Notes under the pieces: generated by a model | The model's database searches: none | Told to the model about the DNA's origin: nothing | The model's input: only the letters and a program-made list of their open reading frames with translations | Made by a program: the position numbers and the translations under genes | Assembly (NCBI GenBank): GCA_964557575.1 | Contig: CAZLBC010000176.1 | Coordinates: 1 to 5,347, forward strand | Reading direction: 5' to 3' | Origin: CAZLBC01 sp964557575 | GTDB lineage: Bacteria > Planctomycetota > Phycisphaerae > SM23-33 | Length of the DNA stretch: 5,347 nucleotides | Shown here: positions 1 to 5,347 of the stretch, piece by piece | Layout of the letters: each line of letters starts with the position of its first letter | How positions within the stretch are numbered: position 1 is the first letter of the stretch

Positions 1-1
1 C

Positions 2-64
2 TATGAAACACCTGAAGAATGGGAACGGGCGAATAAGGACAGGCTGGAGGCTGATGAAAAGTGA
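2..64 (+). CDS. C-terminal end of an upstream gene (partial)
   Basis: Reading frame 2 is open from the window edge and ends at TGA 62-64. It encodes about 20 residues, YETPEEWERANKDRLEADEK, a charged amphipathic helical tail of the sort that ends many soluble proteins. The competing frame, starting with ATG at position 3, gives a Ser/Arg-rich 77-residue product that runs through the hairpins downstream and looks non-coding. The family cannot be identified from so few residues. The gene would end about 380 bases before gene 1, so it is probably a separate transcription unit. Confidence is limited because the call rests only on the appearance of 20 codons. Confidence 0.42.
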   Translation, partial: YETPEEWERANKDRLEADEK

Positions 65-97
65 AATTAAGTACGGGCTGCTGAACAATTCGGACCT

Positions 98-203
98 ATC
101 TGCGAAAGGATATTTTTCCGCATCTCATCGTCAGTCTCCATCGACGATTCATATAGAATCGTCTGCTTCGACTTCCTTGATCTGCGAAAAACGTATCTTT
201 TTC
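98..203 (+). repeat. Imperfect direct repeat in two hairpins
   Basis: The 10-mer ATCTGCGAAA occurs at 98-107 and again at 180-189, 82 bases apart. Each copy is followed within a few bases by an ATA/GTAT segment and a run of Ts that folds back on the A run. The first copy makes the 101-122 hairpin and the second the 186-203 hairpin. This suggests an ancient duplication inside the structured region. A 10-base match in a short AT-rich interval could still be chance. Confidence 0.4.
143..163. repeat. Perfect 8-bp palindromic hairpin
   Basis: GACGATTC at 143-150 is the exact reverse complement of GAATCGTC at 156-163, with a 5-base ATATA loop. The stem is only half GC and is not followed by a T run, so it does not look like an intrinsic terminator. 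It could be a protein-binding operator or the apical stem of the larger structure at 75-233. The half-site ATCGTC also occurs at 127-132 and could pair alternatively with 143-148. Confidence 0.45.
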
Positions 204-333
204 TCGTCGACGGCCGACTTGTTCAGCAGGCCCTGAGTATTCCCCTGCAGGAATGTAATAGAAGGATTCGCAAATAATGAAACCGGTGAAATAAATGTTA
301 GTCTGAAGACGCCTCCCTCAGAAATCGGCGGAA

Positions 334-354
334 CGGAAAAGCAAAGCGTTTCCG
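334..354 (+). repeat. Compact hairpin inside the leader dyad
   Basis: CGGAAA (334-339) pairs with TTTCCG (349-354). After one A/G mismatch, GC (341-342) pairs with GC (346-347) around an AAA loop. It is followed by an A run rather than a T run, so it is not an intrinsic terminator on the plus strand. It sits just upstream of the first Shine-Dalgarno-like sequence at 368-371. Confidence 0.4.
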
Positions 355-384
355 GAACGTAAAAAAAGGAGTTGCGTCACGAAC

Positions 385-417
385 ATGGGTCTGCAATGGC
401 TCCCCGGGCGGTTTTGA
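385..417 (+). CDS. Possible 10-codon leader peptide
   Basis: ATG at 385 opens a short frame encoding MGLQWLPGRF and stops at TGA 415-417. A purine-rich AAAAAAAGGAG (361-371) lies upstream, 13 bases before the ATG; this is longer than ideal but tolerable. The stop codon is the first three bases of the 3' core arm of the 307-428 dyad, so a terminating ribosome would hold that arm open. There is no run of a single regulatory amino acid as in classical attenuators. Without conservation data this may be fortuitous. Confidence 0.18.
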   Translation: MGLQWLPGRF

Positions 418-433
418 GGGAGGCGTCTCTGAA

Positions 434-438
434 AGGAG
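434..438 (+). promoter_or_regulatory. Ribosome binding site of gene 1
   Basis: AGGAG at 434-438, within a longer AAAGGAGA, lies five bases before ATG 444. This is the strongest Shine-Dalgarno match near the gene and decides the start. The frame is open further upstream to TTG 372, but that codon directly abuts the GGAG at 368-371 with no spacer and would place 24 extra residues before the signal peptide. Confidence 0.75.
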
Positions 439-443
439 AAATC

Positions 444-2690
444 ATGCACCGAAGAAAGAAATATGGTGAGCAATTCATGGGTGGAGTTACAGTAATATCG
501 GTATTGTGTATCGTGTTAGCTCTGTGTGCTGTAACACGGGGGGATATAACGGTCAAACGCAAGAAATTAGTAGTGTGCGTCGGTAAGGAAGGAACGGCCG
601 AACTTGTAACAACGATACCGGATGATCCGAGAACAAAAGAAGAAAAGGAGGGGCAGAGTGAAGATCCCACGATTGAGTGGGAAATAGCTGAAGACGACGG
701 GACTGATGCGCAAGTTACCGGAAATGGCGATAGTGCAGATTTCAGCGCCGAATCTGGCAACCCGGGATATTACGATATTGTTGTTGAAGCAAAGATTTCA
801 TGGCCCTGCGCGCCCGGGACCGGGAGCGTCCCGGATACGGTATATAGCACAACCGTTACGCTGACCGCTATCGGTATCAAAGACCCTCTGCAGTACAAAC
901 GACACTGGTATGTGTCTTCCGAGGACGTAACAGGCACGATCTATATGGCCCTTGGAGGCACCGTGTACTTTAAGGCCAACCCAGATCCCGACAGCGCCGA
1001 TTTCCCCGACGGCAGGCCAGAATGGTACGTCGCAAGAGGAAGTGAGGCGGAGGTCGAGCAGGAAACGACCGGTCAGCGATACACGTTCAGCAAAGATGCC
1101 GATGGGAACCCATGGACTGCCGGGACGTACACGATCCGCGCCGCATGTGGAGAGTCGTCGCGATCGGCCACCGTCGTGGTCGTCGAAATCGCGAGAATCA
1201 CATGCGCCAACCAGGCGGGTACAGTCGTGAAGAGTTCCGAAGCAACCACGGATTCAGAAATCGGAGACGACCAGACTGTCTTCGCCTCGCCGAACACTAC
1301 CGTAACGCTGACGGCAGTGCCGGACCCGGCGTGCGACGATACCACATGGCTGGGGGACAACCTTTCGTGGGACTGCCCAGCCCTCTGGGGAAACGAGGCC
1401 GAGCAACCCGACGCGCCGGATCAATGGGCGTTCAAGTCCGACACGGTCGGCGATTATGTGGTCACGGCCAAGCTGGGAACCTCTGAACGGAAGATGCAGA
1501 TAAGCGTTGTGACCCCCAAGGTCTTTTCCATCCAGTTCGAAGGCGATATCACCATCCACCATGACGTCACCGGTGCCGCCTACTCCGGTGTGGATTGGCA
1601 GGATGACGACCTCGACGGGACCGCAGAGGCTACCGAGATGCCCGACGCGAATGCCGATGATAGCAAACACTATCATCCAATCGCCTACCAGAGCAGGGCC
1701 ACCCTGGCCATTGACGCCGGCAACCTGGTGTTCCAGCTCGACAAAGGAGATGCCGCCAGTCGCATTCCATACGACATTGTAGGCGTGGCACAGGTCAAGT
1801 TCTGCCCGGATACCTTCTGGTATGATCTGTTCGGTGATTGGAGCACGCCCGGTGCGCTCGATGCGTCGGGTGCTAATATCAGCAACAGCGCTCGCCTTAC
1901 GGCCGCATCACCATTCGAGGGTCATAACGTCGTACGTTACAAAGATACGTTCCAGCTGATCCAGAAGGTCGGCTTCGGCGACGCTGCCGGCGACCTGTAT
2001 TGGAGCGACGCTGGACGAACCACCAGCGAGCTGCACCTGACTTGGAACTCCACTGATGCGAGCTTTGAAACTGTTTTTTACATAGGATGTAAAAAAGCTC
2101 GCAATAAAAGAAAGGCAAAACAAATTGTAAAATCTATTTGGCGGGAGTTTACCGATCAGAGTGTATGCAGGAAAGGAAATACAACGCCTATGACATATTG
2201 GGGTAGTGCTGCAACCCATCCTTCATATGGTACTCAAGGAACAGCCCAATTACTCAGGTTATCGGGGGGGCGATGTGGGGATTGGGCACCATTTTTTATC
2301 GATCTTATGGCGAGACAAGGAATTACTGTTTCTAGTCGTTTTATCATCAAATCGTATTCTGGATATGGATTTCTTGTAAAAAACTGGGATTTTCCGAGAC
2401 ACCCATCGGGTGGATCAACAGACTATCCGCATGGTCCTGGTACATATACTGACGAAGATGGTGTCGCCGGGCAGGGGAATTCAAACCCCAGAGCGTATTT
2501 TTGGACTCATGCTCTGGCAGAATATGGTGGCACCATATACGATCCTTCATATGGAATGACTGCCCATGATTGGACCCGCTACAGAAGCAAGGCTCTTGAT
2601 GGTTGGTTTGAGAAGACACCTTTGTCTTTGATACCAAACCCTCCCCATTGCAACGCCTCTGACAACATTAGCTTACACACATTGCCATGA
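444..2690 (+). CDS. Secreted Ig-like protein with C-terminal transglutaminase-like (papain-fold) domain
   Basis: This 748-residue protein starts with a signal peptide: basic HRRKK at residues 2-6, a hydrophobic core at about 15-30, and likely cleavage near residues 31-34. Three beta-rich, probably Ig-like segments follow at roughly 34-145, 146-249 and 250-360. A linker module at about 361-535 contains W385 and the acidic DDDLDG (387-392). Residues 540-735 form a transglutaminase-like domain. GGRCGDWAPFF carries the candidate nucleophile Cys611, THALAEYGG carries His689 and IYDPSYG carries Asp700, giving a Cys-His-Asp triad in the family order. Members of this superfamily include proteases, amidases and transpeptidases as well as cross-linkers, so the substrate is unknown. 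The product probably acts outside the cytoplasmic membrane. No PEP-CTERM-type sorting tail is present. GC content falls abruptly near residue 539, where the enzyme domain begins, suggesting a separate origin for it. The triad call is strong; the Ig-like boundaries are approximate. Confidence 0.82.
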   Translation: MHRRKKYGEQFMGGVTVISVLCIVLALCAVTRGDITVKRKKLVVCVGKEGTAELVTTIPDDPRTKEEKEGQSEDPTIEWEIAEDDGTDAQVTGNGDSADFSAESGNPGYYDIVVEAKISWPCAPGTGSVPDTVYSTTVTLTAIGIKDPLQYKRHWYVSSEDVTGTIYMALGGTVYFKANPDPDSADFPDGRPEWYVARGSEAEVEQETTGQRYTFSKDADGNPWTAGTYTIRAACGESSRSATVVVVEIARITCANQAGTVVKSSEATTDSEIGDDQTVFASPNTTVTLTAVPDPACDDTTWLGDNLSWDCPALWGNEAEQPDAPDQWAFKSDTVGDYVVTAKLGTSERKMQISVVTPKVFSIQFEGDITIHHDVTGAAYSGVDWQDDDLDGTAEATEMPDANADDSKHYHPIAYQSRATLAIDAGNLVFQLDKGDAASRIPYDIVGVAQVKFCPDTFWYDLFGDWSTPGALDASGANISNSARLTAASPFEGHNVVRYKDTFQLIQKVGFGDAAGDLYWSDAGRTTSELHLTWNSTDASFETVFYIGCKKARNKRKAKQIVKSIWREFTDQSVCRKGNTTPMTYWGSAATHPSYGTQGTAQLLRLSGGRCGDWAPFFIDLMARQGITVSSRFIIKSYSGYGFLVKNWDFPRHPSGGSTDYPHGPGTYTDEDGVAGQGNSNPRAYFWTHALAEYGGTIYDPSYGMTAHDWTRYRSKALDGWFEKTPLSLIPNPPHCNASDNISLHTLP

Positions 2691-4016
2691 TATTCTAGGG
2701 ATACGCCAATGAAAGATACTTGTCCATCTAGTTGCCATCTCGAAGATGTTACAAAATCACTTTGTCATAGCACCCCGTCTTTGAAATGGGTTTTGCTGGT
2801 GAGCATGTTGTTCAATTGTTTTGCTGCAACAGGCTATTGCGGCCCAGCATCACGTATGCGGCTAAAGGAGAGCGAAAGAGAGGCATTATCAAAGCACATA
2901 GACAAAGCCAAAGTCATAAAGACCATACATGTCCGTGGGCCGTCTTCTGAGAATATCAAGTACTCTCTTCTATCTTTGACACTGCGAAAAAATGGAGCCA
3001 GCCCCGATTATACATTAATAGTGCAATCCGCAAAGGGCGCTACGAGCGTTATTTGGGCTACTCGTGAATGTCCAGCTGATGTATTGAGCTTTATTCCGGA
3101 AAGAACGAGCCACACCATTGTATATGCCAAAGAACAGGATTCCATATTACTCTTTACAAACAGGGTTTTGTTCACGGACTACGGCAATCCAGACAGACAA
3201 TTCTCGTCCGTCGAAGCCTTACGTTTCCCCGTAAAAAAACGTAGTGTGTCGGGACGCACAGGACGAGAGGTCTCGATCTATTCTCAGATCCATACTTCTT
3301 GGACAAACATCAGAACACTTGCCGGGGAAGGCTGTCTTTTTGTTCAGCAGCATGGGGACAAATCACACAGCTTGATCGTGAAAGAACCATCTAAACCAGC
3401 CAAAGAACTCCTTGGTAGAGTAAAAAAACAAAAGGGATCGATTTACACTTCTGCCATCGTGAAATACTTACCCTCACCCCGTATTTTCGTGCAATGCTCC
3501 GACGGATTACAATTATTATATCCTCACTGTCCTCAGGAATTAGCTGCTGAAAGCACAGTACTCCCAGTAGTTCCCGTCCGTTCTCCGAAGACATTTCCAA
3601 AAAGTCTCCGAATTGATGGAACGGAGTATCCACTAGATTTGAAGTCCATTTACTCTCACCTGTATAGATTAGCGTATAATCCATTTGTGAAAGAGGCACA
3701 TGTTAGGTACACATCGCAATGCTTGTATCGATATGTTCTCTTTTGTATAGAGAAGGAATTCTTTGAGGACATTGCACTACAAAAATTAGATACTCCATTG
3801 CTATCCAAAAAGATCACAGAGTTTTGTGAAAGAAATAAGGTGAAACTATCTGAATTATTTGTAGTTGGTTTAGAAGATAAAGAATTATTGAAGACTATTA
3901 TTGAGGACAAGGGAGTTCAAAAATATTTTTCCATCAGTGAATGGGTACGGAAGAATCATCGACCTGGGTCAGAATGCACAGTCAGTCAAGCAGAGATAGA
4001 GAAATTTTATCAGGAC
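2058..4016. other. AT-richer tract spanning parts of two genes
   Basis: Hand counts per 60 bases give 39 G+C at 1981-2040 but 21 at 2101-2160 and 20 at 2341-2400. The tract is intermediate around 3001-3060 (29) and lowest at 3841-3900 (14). It recovers to 32 at 4081-4140 and 39 at 4561-4620. The tract therefore covers the enzyme domain of gene 1, the 18-base gap and about 436 codons of gene 2. Both reading frames pass through the boundaries intact. The composition change is observed; acquisition by recombination is an inference. Confidence 0.6.
2697..2700 (+). promoter_or_regulatory. Weak ribosome binding site of gene 2
   Basis: AGGG at 2697-2700, within TAGGGA, lies eight bases before ATG 2709. 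It is a modest Shine-Dalgarno sequence at a normal distance, so translation of gene 2 may be weaker than gene 1 or partly dependent on ribosomes terminating at 2690. A TTG at 2781 nearer the hydrophobic segment has no Shine-Dalgarno sequence upstream. Confidence 0.45.
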
Positions 4017-5303
4017 TACAAGTGGGCCTTCCGCAAGGCGCTTCGGAAGGATGCGACGTGCTACCTCTTGGATGAAGTCAGGAAAAAAACGATCGCCGGC
4101 GAAATCAAGCGGCTGAAGTACTATCGCCTCGACAAGCTGCTGACACACCCGCCCAAAGTGGAGATCCTGTGGGAAGCAGCGAAGGCGCCAGCGGGACCTC
4201 CTGCCAAGGCCGCCCCCGAGCCGTACACACTAAACGAGTTGAAGAAGCTCGGCGGGTTCACGGAGGAAGAATGGCGGTCGTTCTACGGCGCGTTGCAGCA
4301 GAAGGCGGCCAAAAGCGAGAACGCGGAGGAATATATCCAAGAGTTCCTGGCATCAACGGCGCGGCGTTTCACGCGCGAGCACATGAAGCAGAAGTTGCGC
4401 CAGGCACGTCAGCGCCTCACCGGTACGGAGGTCTTCACGAAGGCCGAGCTGGAAGCACTGTTCCGCGAGCCAGGGGATTATTCAGTCATCAAAGACGGTT
4501 ATGAACGCTTCGTCGCCTACAACTGGTACGGCCGCTTTGAGCAAGCCGAAAAGCTGCTCGTCCAAGAGGCGTCCAGGAAGAACCCCGCGCCCAGGATCCT
4601 GTACGCCCTGGGCCGTTTTCGCGCGGTCGGCAGGCCGGGAATCCCCGCCAGGCCGAAGGAGGCCTGGCCGCTGTTGAAGCGCGCCCTGGCTGCACTCGAG
4701 GCCGTCCAGAAGCCCACCACAGCGCAACGCTGCCTGACCATCAAGCTCTATCGCGCGTTGATCGCCTCGCCCGAAGGCAACAATGAGATGGTGGACAAGC
4801 AACACGGCTACAGATGCACCATGCGAGAGTTTTGGGAATACAAGGTTAAGCAGGCCTTCAAGGATGTAGCCAAGACCAAAGACCCGGAGGCGCTCTACGC
4901 GCGAGCCAGGGAGGACCTCTCGTTGGCGGACAGGTCTTCCGGCGGCGACCGCGCCACGTTTAAGTTGCTTGAGACGGCAGCGGCCGCCGGGCATACGGAC
5001 GCCCTGGCGTACGTGGGATTCACCAACGTGTGGCAGCATAGCAACAGCCCCGGGCAGACAGCGGCAGCGAGGGCGGGCGTCCGGCAGATAAAGAAGGCGG
5101 TCCGGCACCATTCGCTTGAAGGGTTGGTCGCCATGGGCCGGCTGTACGCGGACGGCTTTCCCATCGTTGGCGGGAAGAATGACCAAAAGGCCAGGTACTG
5201 GCTGACCCTCGCCGCCGACCGCGGCCACGCAGGGGCCAAGGCTCTTCTCAAGCAACTGCCCGAAGAGCGCCCCGCGGAGTTACCGTGTATGAAGCGACGT
5301 TAA
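2709..5303 (+). CDS. Exported helical-repeat protein with C-terminal Sel1-like repeats
   Basis: This 864-residue protein has an unusually long, Cys-containing N-terminus (Cys5, 9, 19) before a hydrophobic stretch at about 27-44, which reads as a signal peptide or anchor. Residues about 50-300 are beta-rich and match nothing I recognise. Residues about 340-488 are helical; VSQAEIEKFY (425-434) and the later segment ending PKVEIL faintly recall the SurA-type chaperone module, but no parvulin isomerase domain is present. A Pro/Ala linker at 490-506 leads to TPR-like helices, for example around 603-640. Sel1-type repeats close the protein: a degenerate one around 747-800 and a near-canonical one at 803-840 with MGRLYADG and ARYWLTLAADRGH. 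Sel1 repeats usually mediate protein-protein contacts. Gene 2 starts 18 bases after gene 1 and is probably co-transcribed, so an exported scaffold, chaperone or inhibitor for the gene 1 enzyme is plausible but unproven. Base composition rises sharply at about codon 437. Existence of the gene is very likely; its function is unknown. Confidence 0.8.
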   Translation: MKDTCPSSCHLEDVTKSLCHSTPSLKWVLLVSMLFNCFAATGYCGPASRMRLKESEREALSKHIDKAKVIKTIHVRGPSSENIKYSLLSLTLRKNGASPDYTLIVQSAKGATSVIWATRECPADVLSFIPERTSHTIVYAKEQDSILLFTNRVLFTDYGNPDRQFSSVEALRFPVKKRSVSGRTGREVSIYSQIHTSWTNIRTLAGEGCLFVQQHGDKSHSLIVKEPSKPAKELLGRVKKQKGSIYTSAIVKYLPSPRIFVQCSDGLQLLYPHCPQELAAESTVLPVVPVRSPKTFPKSLRIDGTEYPLDLKSIYSHLYRLAYNPFVKEAHVRYTSQCLYRYVLFCIEKEFFEDIALQKLDTPLLSKKITEFCERNKVKLSELFVVGLEDKELLKTIIEDKGVQKYFSISEWVRKNHRPGSECTVSQAEIEKFYQDYKWAFRKALRKDATCYLLDEVRKKTIAGEIKRLKYYRLDKLLTHPPKVEILWEAAKAPAGPPAKAAPEPYTLNELKKLGGFTEEEWRSFYGALQQKAAKSENAEEYIQEFLASTARRFTREHMKQKLRQARQRLTGTEVFTKAELEALFREPGDYSVIKDGYERFVAYNWYGRFEQAEKLLVQEASRKNPAPRILYALGRFRAVGRPGIPARPKEAWPLLKRALAALEAVQKPTTAQRCLTIKLYRALIASPEGNNEMVDKQHGYRCTMREFWEYKVKQAFKDVAKTKDPEALYARAREDLSLADRSSGGDRATFKLLETAAAAGHTDALAYVGFTNVWQHSNSPGQTAAARAGVRQIKKAVRHHSLEGLVAMGRLYADGFPIVGGKNDQKARYWLTLAADRGHAGAKALLKQLPEERPAELPCMKRR

Positions 5304-5317
5304 GGCTCACGTCGGTA

Positions 5318-5334
5318 GAGGTAAAGATAACCTC
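5318..5334. repeat. Small hairpin after gene 2
   Basis: GAGGT (5318-5322) pairs with ACCTC (5330-5334) around a 7-base loop, and flanking CG pairs could extend it past a small bulge. It lies 15 bases after the stop codon. No T run follows within the visible bases, and the window ends 13 bases later, so calling it a terminator is not justified. Confidence 0.25.
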
Positions 5335-5347
5335 CGATCCAATCGCT

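Larger units (their letters stand above)
75..233 (+). repeat. Long-range inverted repeat enclosing three hairpins
   Basis: Bases 75-88 pair with 219-233 in 14 Watson-Crick pairs with one bulged base (G230). After one mismatch (T89/C218), 90-93 pair with 214-217. Inside this closing stem lie three hairpins: 101-107 with 115-122 (one bulge, C118), 143-150 with 156-163 (perfect), and 186-191 with 198-203. The whole resembles a multibranch RNA or a recombination-site fold. The pairings are read directly from the sequence; a function, or even transcription, is inference. It begins 10 bases after the probable upstream stop codon, so a 3' UTR element is the simplest alternative. Confidence 0.55.
307..428 (+). 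promoter_or_regulatory. Long dyad in the leader of gene 1 (possible translational control element)
   Basis: Bases 307-323 pair with 412-428 over 17 positions, 16 Watson-Crick and one G-T, with no bulge. The 14-base core (307-320 against 415-428) is a perfect inverted repeat. The intervening 88 bases hold the 334-354 hairpin and a short potential reading frame at 385-417. The 3' arm stops five bases before the AGGAG of gene 1 (434-438), so folding or unfolding of the stem could change access to the ribosome binding site. The dyad is plainly visible; the regulatory role is inferred. A DNA-level inverted repeat with no RNA function remains possible. Confidence 0.45.
65..443 (+). other. Structured intergenic/leader region without a convincing protein gene
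   Basis: These 379 bases separate the probable upstream stop codon from the chosen start of gene 1. No recognisable protein is encoded on either strand. The first half (75-233) is a nest of hairpins closed by a long-range inverted repeat. Bases 240-300 are AT-rich and show nothing I can name. The second half (307-438) holds another long dyad, a compact hairpin and two Shine-Dalgarno-like sequences (368-371 and 434-438). I could not find a credible -35/-10 pair with 16-18 base spacing, so the promoter of the gene 1-gene 2 unit is unassigned. Confidence 0.6.

Noticed and set aside
75..233. Integron attC-like site
   Set aside because: The ends GCTGAAC and GTTCAGC each differ from the attC core consensus (RYYYAAC and GTTRRRY) at one conserved position. 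The large two-gene unit downstream is also unlike a single-gene cassette.
3..236. 77-codon open frame starting at ATG 3
   Set aside because: Its product is Ser/Arg-rich with no recognisable pattern, it has no visible ribosome binding site, and it runs through the nested hairpins. The frame ending at 64 looks more like a real protein tail.
266..360. Cyclic di-GMP (GEMM) riboswitch
   Set aside because: Scattered pieces such as GCAAA and GAAAC occur, but the ordered GEMM core, its two helices and tetraloop receptor could not be laid out.
372..443. Upstream extension of gene 1 to TTG 372
   Set aside because: The TTG directly abuts GGAG with no spacer, the extra 24 residues are not signal-peptide-like, and ATG 444 has a good Shine-Dalgarno sequence followed by a normal signal peptide.
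504..540. Lipoprotein lipobox in gene 1 (SVLC or LALC)
   Set aside because: The residue before each cysteine is Leu rather than Gly, Ala or Ser, so signal peptidase II processing is unlikely.
1254..1676. 140-codon open frame on the minus strand within gene 1
   Set aside because: It is the antisense shadow of the GC-rich Ig-like region, with no ribosome binding site or recognisable protein pattern.
4482..5255. 257-codon open frame on the minus strand
   Set aside because: It lies wholly inside the GC-rich part of gene 2, where antisense frames stay open by composition, and its product shows no domain pattern.
5304..5347. Intrinsic terminator after gene 2
   Set aside because: The hairpin is short and no T run is visible before the window ends.
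1..5347. CRISPR array, tRNA, rRNA or insertion sequence
   Set aside because: There are no regularly spaced repeats, tRNA- or rRNA-like segments, transposase motifs or terminal inverted repeats with target duplications.

Overview
The window looks like bacterial chromosome from an uncultured Gram-negative-type lineage. Two very large secreted proteins, Ig-like modules followed by a transglutaminase-like domain, a Sel1-repeat protein and uneven base composition are the kind of content often seen in PVC-group genomes (Planctomycetes, Lentisphaerae, Verrucomicrobia and relatives). That placement is an impression from protein style only; there is no rRNA or marker gene to prove it.

Layout. Bases 2-64 are probably the last 20 codons of an upstream gene. 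Bases 65-443 hold no convincing protein gene but are rich in secondary structure: a long-range inverted repeat (75-93 with 214-233) encloses three smaller hairpins, and a second dyad (307-323 with 412-428) ends five bases before the Shine-Dalgarno of the first large gene. Gene 1 (444-2690, 748 aa) is a secreted protein with about three Ig-like segments, an acidic spacer module and a C-terminal transglutaminase-like/papain-fold domain with Cys611, His689 and Asp700. Gene 2 (2709-5303, 864 aa) follows after 18 bases. It has a signal-anchor-like N-terminus, a beta-rich region, a helical region faintly like the SurA chaperone domain, a Pro/Ala linker, TPR-like helices and Sel1-type repeats. The last 44 bases contain only a weak hairpin.

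How the genes may work together. The tight spacing suggests one transcript. Gene 1 would be a cell-envelope or extracellular enzyme of the transglutaminase-like superfamily. Gene 2 would be an exported helical-repeat partner, perhaps a chaperone, scaffold or inhibitor. This pairing is inference.

The most striking property is compositional mosaicism that ignores gene borders. Hand-counted 60-base blocks go from about 65% GC to about 35% within roughly 60 bases near 2060, at the boundary between the Ig-like part and the enzyme domain of gene 1. They stay low or intermediate through the intergenic gap and half of gene 2, fall to 23-38% at 3660-3960, and climb back to 53-65% from about 4017 on. 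The AT-richer tract therefore joins the C-terminal domain of gene 1 to the N-terminal half of gene 2. That would fit co-exchange of an interacting enzyme/partner module between more stable flanks.
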